Below are positions 1-11,469 of a stretch of DNA of 64,000 bases, piece by piece. The notes below the pieces were generated by a model. That model saw nothing but the letters and a program-made list of their open reading frames with translations. It was not told where the DNA came from and ran no database searches. Each line of letters opens with the position of its first letter. Within the stretch, counting starts at the first letter, position 1. The stretch is from Echiichthys vipera. Lineage: Eukaryota > Chordata > Actinopteri > Perciformes > Trachinidae. The position numbers were made by a program, and so were the translations under genes. Where the stretch lies: assembly GCA_963691815.1 (NCBI GenBank), contig OY829650.1:2143826-2207825 (forward strand), read 5' to 3'.

Positions 1-446
1 ACTCAGCATGAAAGCATCACGTTCCAGTGGCTGGGGACTTTCCCCCGTTGACCCGTTACAGAAGGTCTCATGCTTCACTTTGACCTCCATGAATTATGAA
101 GGTTAATCTGCGCATGGATATCCTCAGTGGAGTTGTTTAGCCGTATAATTGAGCAATAACACGACAGACAAAAACGGAGCTACAGTTACAGCAGCACACC
201 TTTAAATCAGCAGAGGGAAGCAGTTATGTAAGTTCAATTACACGCCTGCTGATAACGGCTACATGTCATACCGCATGCAGCGAGGACTGTCTGACATTAA
301 CGATGCCGCACTTACACAAAACATGGACTGCATTGGAAACAAGAAACCCATAGACTTACATTAAATACTGCAAACACACACAAAGGTCTCCATAAAATGA
401 TCTTTTTTTAGTTTATGAAACATCCACTTTTTGTAATCTCCGGTTA
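1..446. other. Unassigned intergenic or intronic sequence
   Basis: I see no coding frame with protein-like character and no recognisable repeat here. It ends at the poly-pentamer tail of the RTE element that follows. Confidence 0.5.
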
Positions 447-945
447 TCTCATCTCATCTTCAGCCTCTTATCCAGGGTCGGGTCTCGGGGGCAGCAGCTT
501 AAGCAGGGGACCCCAAACTTTCCTTTCCCGGGCCACATTAACCAGCTCTAACTGGGGGATCCTGAGGCGTTCCCAGGCCAGTGTGGAGATCTAATCTCTC
601 CACCTGGTCCTGGGTCTTCCCCGAGGCCTCCTCCCAGCTGGACGTGCCTGGAACACCTCCCTAGGGAGGCGCCCATGGTTCATCCTTACCAGATGATCCT
701 GAACCACCTCAACTGGCTCCTTTCAACGCAAAGGAGCAGCGGCTCTACTCCGAGTTCCTCACGGATGCTGAACTTCTCCCCCTCTCTCTAAGGGAGACTC
801 CAGACCCCCTCCTGAGGAAACACATTTCACACGCTTGGACCTGGACCTGGTTCTTTGGGTCCTGACCCAGCTTTCATGACCACAGTTGAGGGTAGGAACC
901 AAGATTGACCGGTAGATCGAGAGCTTTGCCTTCAGGCTCAGCTCC
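447..945 (-). mobile_element. RTE/Rex3-type LINE, 5'-truncated 3' end
   Basis: The element lies on the minus strand: its ATGAG-type tail is at the left (ctcatctcatc) and the coding part runs rightward. In reverse complement it reads the C-terminal end of an RTE-clade polyprotein, with the block around ERSQLRW, GRLPREVFQA and RPRTRWRD, broken by several substitutions. The same fragment recurs nine times in the window. Severe 5' truncation and a short tandem 3' tail are typical of Rex3/RTE LINEs. I could not find a clear target duplication for this copy. Confidence 0.75.
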
Positions 946-1086
946 CATCGAAATCACACGTTTCAAGTGGATGTGATATCAAGTGTGTTTCACAACAACA
1001 ACAAGTTTTAACCATTTCAAAACGGAGCCGATGCGAGTGATGACATGATCACTTGTAAACTTATCTAAAATCAGAAGTATCTAGAG

Positions 1087-1230
1087 CAGGGGTCTGCAAC
1101 CAACGGCTCTTGGGCTGCACTCGGCTTTTCAGCCCCTTTTCAGTGGCTCCCTGTAGCCCGGTAGAAAATATATGTATATATATTTATTTATCTTAATATA
1201 CCCTGTCAAATGTTCTGAAGAGCCATGTTT
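1087..1230. mobile_element. hAT-like element, left end only
   Basis: It begins CAGGGGTCTGCAACC, a terminus I associate with fish hAT (Charlie/Tip100-like) non-autonomous elements, followed by a 'gctct...ggctcc' segment. No matching right end was seen, so this is a fragment. The right boundary is a guess. Confidence 0.5.
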
Positions 1231-1459
1231 AAATACTGGTAAATGTTACCCGTTATATGTTCTTTCCTGAACTAGTCTTTAACAAAGTGACCCAGTTCTG
1301 AGACATACGGTTGGGCATTGACTTTAAACAGGAAATGGTTTTCTTTCTTGGACATCAACAAGTCTCCAAAGATTCATCGCAGCTCGGGACTGTCGGTTGA
1401 GCAAGTCAAACAAACAACGAGCCCTTTATTGGCTAACCACGTGAACCAACACACACTGA

Positions 1460-2060
1460 GGGCGCACTCACACTGTCGTTCTGTGCCGGGGCCAAAACCG
1501 TTTTTTCAGCTAAAGCCTAGTACCTTTAAGCAGTGTGAATGCACCCGTTCTGCGCATAACAGCCGACAGCCGCCCACGGCCCTCTTGAAAGAGGTGGGCT
1601 TTAGCAGAGCCGTTTGCATATGTACGAGCACGAGCGTGCGCATGTGTACGAGCACGAGCCCTACGGCGGTAGCGATATGTGCGCCTGTTCGGACATAGAA
1701 AAAAGAAGGAGGGACCATGCGCGGACATTTAACAACAACAACAATGGCGGTGAAAGGTTCACGTTGGTGTGATGTGGAGGTGGAGTGTTTACTGCAGATT
1801 TGGTCGATGAAAAGATTCAAAAACAGTCGACAAGACGCACAAAAACTCCGAGGTCTACGGAAAGATCTGGAAACAAAGCCACACACACGCGATCAATGCG
1901 TGTGACGTGTTACGGCGTGATGACGTATAGACGGCAAGAAGCATTCGCCGAGGCCCAGGTAGTGTGAGTACAAATGGGCCTGGGGCGCGGGGGGAGAGGG
2001 AGGGGGGACAAGTACCCTAAAGCCCGGGTCGCGGTACGGAAGGACAGTGTGAGTGGACTC
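1460..2060 (+). mobile_element. PIF/Harbinger-like MITE, copy 1
   Basis: The left terminus GGGCGCACTCACACTGTC and a decayed right terminus (gtgagtggactc) are flanked by TGA on both sides (1457-1459 and 2061-2063), a 3-bp target duplication. Orientation is set by the Myb/SANT-like reading frame. In this copy the frame opens earlier, at 1717, because an (aac) run puts an upstream ATG in frame with the usual ATG at 1744; it closes at 1905 after a local deletion that also removes the CRE palindrome seen in other copies. The Leu-Arg-Gly codon is CGA class. The right part is more diverged than in most copies. Confidence 0.85.
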
Positions 2061-2573
2061 TGAAGCAGGATGTCAGGATGCAGGATGTGTCTGTGAACAC
2101 ACTCACTGTGGTAGCCATCATGGCGGGGCCTCCACAGCTGATCACAGCCAAGCTCAGTCATCACAGTAAAGGCAGCACTAGTCATGGCTGTCAGGTCTAA
2201 TCATCTGTAAACGTTACTCCATCCAAACAAGCATTCACTGATATAATTCTATTATGAGTTCTTTAATGCCGAAGCCCTTTTAAAGATGATGGCGGAGAAC
2301 AAGCGGGGAGGGCTCTGAAAAGTTCAAGCAGACTTTGATGCTAAGTAAAGGAGAAGTGCTGGAGGGAGGTATGGATTCAAAGAGGAGGCTAATAGTCTAT
2401 TGTTGTGTGGTTTTCCTTTTTAAAAGTTAGTATGTGGGCTAATGGCATGCAGCAGGGAAAGTTTGTATACTGACGACAGTGTCTGGTTTCAAGGATAAGT
2501 AAAGAAGTAAACAAGAGAAGTGCTGAGGCAGGAACCTAGGAGCATTCGGGGTAGCAGACGGACAGGCTGGACC

Positions 2574-2617
<44 letters not shown>

Positions 2618-2747
2618 CACATCATTGAGCAGGGCGAGGTCCAACTACGAAACACTGTGGAAGTGTCCAAACTTCGCCATACTGTATGAGTAACTTGGAA
2701 CTGAAGTGTGAACGGAGCCAATTCCAGCGTCCGGCGTCATCGTAGAC
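2061..2747. other. Unassigned sequence with a CA microsatellite
   Basis: Nothing protein-like was recognised. A (CA)n tract lies at about 2574-2621. Confidence 0.5.
2574..2621. repeat. (CA)n microsatellite
   Basis: About 24 CA dinucleotides with one interruption (cg). Confidence 0.95.
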
Positions 2748-3122
2748 CATGGGTGTCAAAGACAAGGCCCGGGGGCCAGATCCGGCCTGCGAATTAATTA
2801 TCTTGGCCCCCGGGATGATATTTGATTAGTGTTAGAACCGGCCCGCATGCCACAGCCGCCTGTTGGTGTTTTTCACGCACCAAAACTACAATACCCACAA
2901 TGCTCTGCTTCATTATTCATCAGCATTCAGGGCAGATGTCAACTTTCAGCAACCCCTGAAAGAGCCATTAAATAAAATAGGGTACACTGTGTTAGGTCTT
3001 GGTTCAATATGTTATATGCAATCATTTTAATATGTTTTAATAAACATTGAACCAGTCCGGCCCTCGGCTTGTAGCAAATTTGTTTTTTTGGCCCTCTGAT
3101 GTGTTTGACTTTGACATCCCTG
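2748..3122. mobile_element. hAT non-autonomous element with 8-bp target duplication
   Basis: The termini are catgggtgtcaaagac at the left and tttgacatccctg at the right, decayed versions of the hAT inverted end CAGGGGTGTCAAA. Flanks are tcgtagac (2740-2747) and tcgtggac (3123-3130), an 8-bp duplication with one mismatch, the hallmark length for hAT. The interior includes the 'ggcccgggggccagat' segment common in fish. At 375 bp it has no transposase. A second copy of its right half is at 31440-31577, and a different subfamily is intact at 62428-63148. Confidence 0.85.
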
Positions 3123-3174
3123 TCGTGGACAAACCACACAAGAGGACTTAAATCATTAACACATGCCTTTAGGT

Positions 3175-3372
3175 CAGGGGTGGGCAATTCTGGTCCTGTA
3201 GAGCCACTGTCCTGCATGTTTTAGGTTTCTCTCTGCTCTAACACACCTGATTCAAATGCTTTGCTCGTTATCAAGCAGCTGATGCTCGTCACAGGTTTGA
3301 TCATTGTTACATTCAGGTGTGTTAAGGTAGGGAGAAACCTAAAACATGCAGGACAGTGGCTCTGCAGGACTG
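3175..3372. mobile_element. hAT-like foldback MITE
   Basis: It starts CAGGGGTGGGCAA. The arms at 3196-3232 and 3332-3369 are inverted copies (agccactgtcctgcatgttt against its complement), so the element is nearly palindromic. The right tip is deleted by about 17 bases, yet the flanks still look like an 8-bp duplication: ctttaggt (3167-3174) and cattaggt (3373-3380), one mismatch. It lies about 50 bp from the preceding hAT element. Confidence 0.75.
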
Positions 3373-3380
3373 CATTAGGT

Positions 3381-3855
3381 GATGGTCAAACATGCTTCAG
3401 CCTGCTACAACAGGGCTCAGGTGCACAAGACAGTCTCATGCAGAGTGACTCTCAGTGTACAGCACTAGATAAGTCAAGTACCTGCTGCTAAAGAGAGTCA
3501 AAGGGTCAAATGTTACACTGCAGTATATGACAGAATATTATAGTAACGCTGATTTGGTCCAATGAAGATCATGTTTGATAGGCAGGAAGGAAGAAAATGT
3601 GGACAGATGATTGAAAAATTGATGTGATGGTTATGTAGTGAGTGCAGACAGATACAATAACCACAATACAAATGATATAATGGTCTTATTCCACGGTTCA
3701 CAGCCTGGTTTGCTTTCCACCGACTCCTGAGAGAAATACCCGGCCTTTAAACTGCTCACTCTGTCCAGGCTTATTTTATAAAATGTCTGCCGGCTGCAGC
3801 TGAAAACCGTCAGAAACAGCTAAACCGTTCAGCAATGCTGGAATATCAAAAGCTC
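3381..3855. other. Unassigned sequence
   Basis: No gene, RNA or named repeat recognised. Confidence 0.5.
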
Positions 3856-3858
3856 TAA

Positions 3859-4455
3859 GGGCGCACTCCCACTGTGCGTCCGTCCCGCGCCCCGTGCTTT
3901 AGGGTCCTTGTCCCCCCCTCCAGGCCCGTTTGTACTCACACTACCTGGGCCTCGGAGAATGCTTCTTGCTGCCTATACGTCATCACGCCGTAACACGTCA
4001 CACGCATTGATGACGTCATGGCGATGCGTGGCTTTGTTTCCAGATCTTTCCGTAGACCTCTGAGTTTTTGTGCGTCTTGTCGACTGTTTTTGAATCTTTT
4101 CATCGACCAAATCTGCAGTAAACACTCCACCTCCGCATCACACCAACGTGAACCTTTCACCGCCATTGTTTGAAATGTCCGCGCATGGTCCCTCCTTCTT
4201 TTTTCTACGTCCCAACAGGCGCACAGGAAATGACCTCACAGCCGCCGTAGGCCTCGTGCTCGTACACGTGCGCACGCTCGTGCTCGTACACGTGCAAACG
4301 TGCTTTACAAAAGCCAACCTCTCCCAAACGGACCGTGGACGGCAAGCGTGCCGCAGCTAGACGCGGTACGGTTGCACTCACACTGGTGAAAGGAACCAGA
4401 CTTTACCCGTAAAACCTGTTTTGGCCTGGTACGGAAGGACAGTGTGAGTGCGCCC
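3859..4455 (-). mobile_element. PIF/Harbinger-like MITE, copy 2 (near full length)
   Basis: Both ends are present (gggcgcactcccactg at the left, cagtgtgagtgcgccc at the right) with a TAA duplication on each side (3856-3858 and 4456-4458). On the minus strand the 76-codon SANT-derived frame runs from 4166 to 3936 without a stop (AGA class). The CRE palindrome TGACGTCA is at 4011-4018. The 24-bp 'cgtgctcgtacacgtg' segment is present twice (about 4256-4300). This is a good representative of the family. Confidence 0.9.
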
Positions 4456-4458
4456 TAA

Positions 4459-5149
4459 GGGACTAAACTTCTCCGTAGAGTTGACACTATTACCAGCCCA
4501 TAGCCATCATTATGTTTGCTGTGATGTAAATATAATAAACTGTCTAATGGAAGTGAACCTTTTATGACGCTCTCTTATGGTTTAACTTGATGCAGGAACA
4601 TGCAGGAGAACATTAAGTTGCGTGCGTAGCTGAAGGTAACTGTGTCATTGGTAAATTAATCATTTTAAAGATCTGTATAAAAGGAGAGAGAGAGGGCCAC
4701 AACTGTGACTCATTACTGTTAGCATCCTGTCACAGCAGCCTGTCTCACTGCACCGCTGCAGCTCATTAACCCCCCTCACATCTTCACTGCATCTCTCCAG
4801 CTGATTATCTCTGGTTGGCTTCGAAGCAGCAAAAACACACACACACACACACAGAGACTGCTGCTTCAAATGACGGTGCACAATACACACACAGCTGTGC
4901 AGCAACACTCGTCATATTAATAGGTTTGTCCACACTTGCAGCTGCCATTTTAAGAAGATATTCATCAACATTTGGACGTCTCACTGTACAACTCTGGAAA
5001 AGAGTCGGTTACTTTGACTAATGGGATATTTATGATGTATTTCTTGATCAATTATTTAGTCTATGAAATGGTGAAGCATCCATCATAATTCCCTAGAGAC
5101 GAAGATGACGTCTTTAAATTGCTTATGTCCAATCATAAGCGAAATATAT
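4459..5149. other. Unassigned sequence
   Basis: Contains a short (CA)n run at about 4834-4853. No gene or named repeat recognised. Confidence 0.5.
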
Positions 5150-5373
5150 GGTAAATGGACTTGTACTTACATTCACACTGATGGCAGTGGACGTCTACAG
5201 ACCATCTAATCTAACCATTCACACCACATTTACACACCCATGCACAGCACAGGGAGCAATTCAGGGGCTCAGTGTCTTGCCCACGACATGTGGACCGGGG
5301 GAGGTGGGGATCGAACCACCAATCTCTCGAATGGAGGACAACCCACTCTGTCACTGAGTCACAGCGACGATAT
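5150..5373 (-). mobile_element. tRNA-derived SINE (family E), minus strand
   Basis: The right end, read in reverse, is a tRNA-like head: 'gtcgctgtgactcagtg' as A box and 'ggttcgatcccc' as B box. The body contains the 'gtgtcttgccca' and 'ccatctaatctaaccattcacacc' segments shared with the copies at 11700, 21164 and 42296, and the tail is 'tccatttacca'. There is an internal deletion relative to the 42296 copy. Confidence 0.8.
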
Positions 5374-7496
5374 ATGTATGTTTACAATATAAAGCACAGA
5401 TCTGCAAATCATTGGCATTTTCACTTGTTAAATGACTCCTGCAGCTTTCAAAATCATCCTTTATCTTAATATTGAAGGTTAAATATGTAGAATCTTCTTT
5501 AATTATATATATATATATATATACGTTTTTAGGGGTACAGAATATATATACAAAATATATTTAGTCTGAATTAAAATTTAAAATCATTTTGACGGGTTTG
5601 ACAGTGACTTTCTGTCACGTTCTGTGTCCATTGTAGCAGCCAATAGCGTTGGGCGTCGCTGGTTGCCAGGGTTGCCTGTTGTTGGGTGCAGCTACTGTAG
5701 GCTGGCACTTGGTGACATCGTTATTAGTCCCAGCAGCTGAGAGAGCGGAGACGGGCAACAACCAGAGTCACTATAGGCCGAGCATTCACTCCATGGACTG
5801 AGAGAAAGGAGAGGAACGCCATTCAAACGCACGCCCACATGGCTACGCTGCTCCTTGATGCTAACATCACTTTCATCTGCACTTAGCTGGAACGGCTAAC
5901 GCTAACAGCTAACGCTAACTGTCAGTCAAACTCCTCTAATCCTTGTTTTGATGCTGTGGTTTTCTGGAGGGGACGGGTTCAAACAGGCTCAAACAGACTC
6001 CGGTCTCCTGGAGCTACTGGGCCGGGTCTGACCAACCTGGCAACCCCACTGCTGGACTTCTTTTTTGTTGTTGTGACTACGATCTTAAGACACTAGATGG
6101 AGCTGTTCTGCTCATTCTACATATTCAATCAACATAATGAGCTGACTTTTAGTTGTATCCATTAGTTTGTACTTTAAAAATCTGGGAAAATCTGTTTGAA
6201 ATGCTGTTTTTTGTTGACTTGACCCCCTTTCACAGTGGTCAAAAATATGTATTCTGTCATTTCATATTTGCATAATGCAGTAGAAGCATAAATTTGATGC
6301 ATTCAAAAATCCCTATCAAGTTGAGAAAGGTATAATATTCTTTCAAACGTCTTAAATCCACCTTAAAAAGTGAAAGGTGCAGATATCTCCGGTCTCCAGC
6401 GTCTCTAGTTTGAGTGAAAGTGTGTTTGTCAGTCCGCGGGGAAACTTTCCACCGGCCAGACAACGTGGGCATTAATATTCAGAGCCGTAATGGAGTTAGC
6501 ACTGGCACTGCCACCTGAACAGATGGAAGCAGACAGGTGCAGAGTGCCTGTGACCACATTAAAACATATTCATTAAAGCCCTGATGGATTTCAGCTTTAA
6601 AACCGCCCGTGAACACAGATTCAGCGGTCGAGAACAAACTGCAGAGCTCTAATGCAGCATGCAGGAGGCATTGAACGCGTATGCACCAACCTAATGTCGC
6701 AGACTGGACGGTGTTCATTCAGCCGCCTGTCCTCGAGGCCTCAATGTCACCTTGGAGGAATAGTTTCGACTGTTTCTTTCTCCGCACACATCCCTCCCAC
6801 GCACCATACTGTTGGTTCTCTTCTCTGTCTCTGTCATTAGGTTTTGTAACTCTCTTAATGCAGCATGACTGTATCAACTGAGAGCTTGCATCAACTAATG
6901 TGCCACCGCAAATTCAGCTCCTCATTGCCCCTTTCCCTTCTCTCTCTCTACTACACGGTCATTTCATCGCGCACCTTTGGTAACGCCTCCGGGGACACTT
7001 TGACATGCGGGCTGGAGGAGCCGGGGAGGACACGCTCTACCTCTGAGCCGCGGACGCCAGTTAAGTGGAGAAAACATGACGCAAGTTGAAGTAAAGGAGC
7101 GGTAATCTCCTCGTTTACAGTAAAACATTTTGTGAAGTGGTAAAAGCAAGTGAAGTGAATGGATTTTGGCACATTTCCGACGCTCCGTTCCTCGTGGACA
7201 TCTGCCACGAAGACAGGCCGGACACGCTTCATCTGAACAACGCCCACACTGCCCTGATACAGACTTAAATTTCTTTCACGCAGATGATGTGAACACTTCT
7301 TCCACCAGCTGACATCTGGAAACAACACTGCTACGACAAAGTCCAAGAGACACAAGCAGCCAGATGACCCAACAGGTCGTAAATAAGCCTTTGATTGGTG
7401 CGCTGTCTGGTATTTACGGTGGCTTCGTGAAGCATTTTCTATATTTTAAGCCACTAGATGGAGCTCTTGGTTTAAATTAAAAAGGCTAGTGTTGTC
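5374..7496. other. Unassigned sequence, partly repeat-like
   Basis: Holds a (TA)n tract near 5503-5523 and a short 'gctaacgctaac' repetition at about 5894-5922. Segments at 6100 and 7455 share the phrase 'actagatggagct', so part may be an old interspersed repeat. I find no convincing exon. Confidence 0.45.
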
Positions 7497-8130
7497 ACAA
7501 TACCAAAATTAGGACTTGGGTACGATACCTGCCTAAAATATCTCAACCTGATACTGAAGCGATACCACTGCGTAAAACTCAAATATCATCATCATATCAT
7601 CGTTAACGTCTCCGGCTCATGTTAAGGTAACTCCTCTCCTTGTGTGAACTCGGACAGTTAAACAGTTAGCTTTACCCGTGACTGTCTTGTGCAACTCTGA
7701 TGTCTAATTGTCACAAAATAAACTATCGCTTGACTTCACGTTACATGAGGGGATATTTATGTTATCTATCTCTAACCTGCAGCTCTCTGAACTCTTTGAA
7801 CAAGTCTGTCAGCTCCATGTGTCTCTTGGTTGGTCGTTGTGGTGTCTGTGGGCTTGCCCTTACTGTCGGCAACACAAGTGAAATACGGTCGGCACGAGCA
7901 CTCGAGCCACTTTCAACCAAGTCTGTCTCACTCTGTCTGCCTGTCTGTCCGTCTGTCTGTCACTATGAAACCACGCCCACTCTGGCTGCAGACAGTGATG
8001 AAGCAAAGAGAAGCTGCACACGGACACGCTGCCGCACAAAGTTCATTAAGTATCGATACTAATAAAACGTGAAAAAGTATAATTTTTAACGGCTGGGTAC
8101 CGCCGTACCTTTCTAGTCTCTGTTTACCGT
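7497..8130. mobile_element. Possible hAT-like element
   Basis: The left end tagtgttgtcacaatacc resembles a terminus common in fish hAT elements (TAGTGTTGTCACGATACC). A 'gtatcgatacta' segment near 8048 may be the remnant of the other side. The interior includes a degenerate GTCT-rich run (7921-7965). Boundaries, especially the right one, are uncertain. Confidence 0.4.
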
Positions 8131-8693
8131 TCTACATTCACAAAGATCCACCCAACTCGGCCTCTGATTGGCTCATACTCGTCTTCTTGAGAGGAAATTA
8201 ACGCTGCAGCAGCTTGGTAGACGTTGATATGGCACACTGAGGTCAGACTGAATGGGAAATATAGGTGATAAGGGGTCTTTGCACAGGAAACGGTGCACAC
8301 AATGACAGTAAATATGGCAGGTGATCGTTGAAGCAGGAAACTATTTGTTGTCTGACTTTGTGTTTCTTGAGTATTGCCCTTATTTTCAGTGACACCACCA
8401 TGTGTCCAGAGATGCCTCATCCTCTTTTATTTCCTCCAATAGTCTTTGGACAACTCACAAATGTATACTCGTCTTCTGAAGTCTCTCTCTCTCGTTCTAT
8501 CGCTCTCTCTCTCCTTTCATCTCTCGCAGTATCTCTCTTCTCTTCATCTCCCGTGTGTCACAGCCTCCCACTCCCCATTCTCTCTGACATGAGAAGTCCA
8601 TTCCTTTGTCTCTGTCCGCTGACACGGTGCTCCATGACAGTGAGGCTGCTGACACTATCAGCCACAGCGTCCCCACACCGGAGCTGCATTGCA
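8131..8693. other. Unassigned sequence
   Basis: A pyrimidine-rich stretch (tctctc) lies at about 8480-8560. No gene recognised. Confidence 0.5.
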
Positions 8694-8703
8694 TGTGTGT
8701 GTG

Positions 8704-8746
<43 letters not shown>

Positions 8747-8907
8747 TTGTGTGTGAGAGAGAGAGACACCAAGTAAGTGGTGTGTGTCTTTGCAGGTCGG
8801 TCTGAGTGCCCTCTGTGTGCATGTCTCTATGCGCCCCTGTGTATGTATGAGTCAGGGTAAGTGGTGCATGCCTTAGGTGTGTTTTGAAAGCATTCATGCA
8901 TGCATGA

Positions 8908-8963
<56 letters not shown>

Positions 8964-9476
8964 TTGATTTTGTGTTGATTTTAGCCATATCGTCTTCATG
9001 AATGATTCAAAAGGACTCCAAATAGGAAAATTTCTCTCCGACCAGCCCGCTTTGCATCTCCAAAGCCTGCTCTTTCACTCTCTCACACACACACACACAC
9101 GCATACACACAAACACACACACACACATAAATGAAACCCTCCATCTGCCTTGAGACATGCCACTTTAGGAGTGTGTATAAATATATTTTTGGAGTGTCTG
9201 AGCCTCTATGCATCTGTCTCTGAGTGAGCCTCCATGCTTTAAAGCATACAAACAGTATGTGGCTGTACACATATGTGTGTGTGTGTGTGTGTGTGTCTGT
9301 GTGTGATCAGAGAGTTGGCCTGAGGCTGTGGCAGGATCCGATGGAGTTGGCGGTGCAGAGCAGAGAGCAGCGATCAGGAGGAGATGCACAGCCTTAATCT
9401 GATTGCGGCTCCAAACTCTGCACAGTCGACAGGCGGAGGACCACTGAGGAGGAGTCTGGGACCACACACACACACG

Positions 9477-9510
<34 letters not shown>

Positions 9511-9522
9511 TACACACACACT
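8694..9522. repeat. Cluster of five CA/GT microsatellites
   Basis: Tracts at about 8694-8755 (GT), 8911-8962 (GT), 9082-9128 (CA), 9272-9305 (GT) and 9462-9522 (CA), separated by 30 to 160 bp of unique sequence. Cys-Val and Thr-His open frames here are translations of the repeats. Confidence 0.95.
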
Positions 9523-9667
9523 CCAAATTAAGTGGCTGTTTACCAAAACACTGAAAGGGACTTAAACTAATCGCTAATTATCCCTAAAACCTCAAACTTT
9601 GTTTTAAAGATTATGAACGGTTTTCAATTTCAAACCAATAGATTTTTCACCATGAAATTTCCCCCTA

Positions 9668-9978
9668 GGCGACACGGTGGAGTAGTGGGGCCTGTTTGCA
9701 TGTTGTCCCCGTGTCTGCGTGGGTTTTCTCCGGGTTCTCCGGTTTCCTCCCACAGTCCAAAGACGTGCAGGTGTTCGGTTCATTGATGACTCTAAATCAC
9801 CCGTAGGTGTGAATGGTTGTCTGTCTCTGTTCGTCTCTATGTGTCCTGTGATAGACTGGCGTCCTGTCCAGGGTGGACCCCGCCTCACGCCCGATGTCAG
9901 CTGGGATCGGCTCCAGCCCCCCGTGACCCCGACAGGGACAAGAGGTTGAAGATGAATTTATGAATGAATGAATGAATT
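9668..9978 (+). mobile_element. tRNA/L2-tail-type SINE (family D)
   Basis: Contains the familiar fish segment 'gtctgcgtgggttttctc', then 'cctcccacagtccaaagac', then 'gatagactggcgtcctgtc', and ends in a (GAAT)n tail. The tRNA-like head is largely lost. Flanks aatttccccct (9656-9666) and aatttcccct (9975-9984) look like a target duplication with one indel. Fragments of the same family are at 12894-13020 and 60191-60210. Confidence 0.8.
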
Positions 9979-9989
9979 TCCCCTGTTTA

Positions 9990-10740
9990 TTAGTCGGTGC
10001 GTTAACTTGCACATCAGTAACCCCGAAAATGGCCTTATCCTGGTTAAGCGAATAATCAGATGATTGAAGTTCCCCCCGTTTACATGAAAGGGGGTTGAAT
10101 GGGAAAAAGACGGAGTAACTCCTCCTCCAGTACAGTAGGTGGCGCTCCACCTACACACAGCTAGACTGAATACGGCTTTATTTTCACCTTCACCTTCATC
10201 AAAATCACAAGCGGAAGACTTTTGGAGGGAATTAAGGTTTAAAGGAAGTTTCAAGTTGTTCGGGGCGACAGCAGCTCAGTCCATAGGTGACTTGGCTGGG
10301 AACCAGAGGGTTGCCGGTTTGAGTCCCTGTGTGGACCATGAATGGAGCGTGGACTGGTGGCTGGTGAGGTGCCAGTTCGTCTTCATCTCTTTTGAGCAAG
10401 GCACCAACTTATTGTGCAACAACAATAATAGAGTGAAAAAAATCGAATTTTCCCGTTGCGGGACTAATAAAGGAATTCTTCTTCTTCTTCTTTCAGAGCC
10501 GTTGCTTCCTGGTTTATTGTATTCCCGGATCAAAAGCCGCTGTCGCAGAGTGGGGGAGGGGAGTTATAACACGCGGTGCATGTGCAGACGAGACACCTGA
10601 TAGTAACCCGAGAATGCTGATTACAAGCATGAATGTCCGGGGTACTGAGGGAGTTCTCTAGGTCTGTTGTATGGGAATGCCGATTTCACCCGGGGTACGG
10701 TGTTTACATGGTGCTTGAGAAACCGGAGTACGCCGAAACG
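9990..10740 (+). mobile_element. Unclassified interspersed repeat (family L), interrupted by a SINE
   Basis: Two segments recur elsewhere. 10080-10185 matches the complement of 44215-44320 ('gaatacggctttatttt', 'gggggttgaa', 'gtaggtggcgctcc'). 10500-10740 matches 22795-23045 ('gagttctctaggtctgt', 'tacggtgtttacatg', 'ttgagaaaccggagt'). The SINE at 10262-10495 lies between them. The 'gtttacatg' and 'aaccggagt' phrases resemble fish DNA-transposon ends, but I cannot name the family. Confidence 0.55.
10262..10495 (+). mobile_element. tRNA-derived SINE (family C) inside family L
   Basis: The head 'gacagcagctcagtccatag' is a degenerate A box and 'ccggtttgagtccc' a B box, followed by 'tgtggaccatgaatggagcg' and 'gagcaaggcacc'. 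The 3' part ends 'ttgcgggactaataaagg' and a (CTT)n tail. Other copies: 13773-13905 (+), 53281-53538 (-) and a chimeric piece at 58304-58418 (-). Confidence 0.75.
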
Positions 10741-11410
10741 ATTCAAAACAGATGAAAAAACACCACAAAAACTTGAAAAAAATGATTATAAACTGATGAA
10801 AACTCTCGACCAAGGGGAGTTTCTTGTGTCGTCCGTCCGTTCAACATGTTCAGACTGAGCCATAAAAACCATTTTGACGAGATTAATGAATATTAACCAA
10901 ATGTGTGTGTCTAGGTAAAAAAATGTCATTTTCCTGAAAAGTATTAAAATGGATTTATAGCGTTTTGGAAAAGATGTAAATGAGTCCTTATCCGACGCTA
11001 ACTTTGGATGAATTTAGGAGGAATCTACGGACACACGCGGACAAAAAGAAGAAAATATATCAGTGCGGCGTTACTGAAACCCCGGGAGGATCATGGCTGT
11101 TGGTGAATCCCAGCATCTGTTTGTAAAGCATTTAACAGAAGTCCATTCATCACCAGCCTCTGATCCATCCATCTATCCATTAGTTTGCTCTCTAGCTTTA
11201 TTAATATTCCAGGAGAGCATAAATAATGTAAGACTGCGGCATGAGAAGGGCACAGGAATCGTTTGGGTACATCTGGAGGAAATGAGAGCTGAATCAGATT
11301 TGTGCTTTATTACATAATAAATCATTTTTGCTTTGGAGATTCTCTCTCTTGGCAATTGCAAAAATAAATTGTTTAGAAGAGTGTGCACAGGTTTACATGA
11401 CACTCATACG

Positions 11411-11414
<4 letters not shown>
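10741..11414. other. Unassigned; includes a short hAT-minisatellite-like fragment
   Basis: Positions 10741-10805 (aaaacagatgaaaaa, acaccacaaaaact) resemble the 41-42-bp repeat unit inside the hAT element at 62428. The rest is unassigned. Confidence 0.4.

Positions 11415-11465
<51 letters not shown>
11415..11465. repeat. (GT)n microsatellite
   Basis: About 25 uninterrupted GT units. Confidence 0.95.

Positions 11466-11469
<4 letters not shown>

Noticed and set aside
8658..9521. Thr-His and Cys-Val frames in CA/GT tracts here and in other microsatellites
   Set aside because: Dinucleotide repeat translations.
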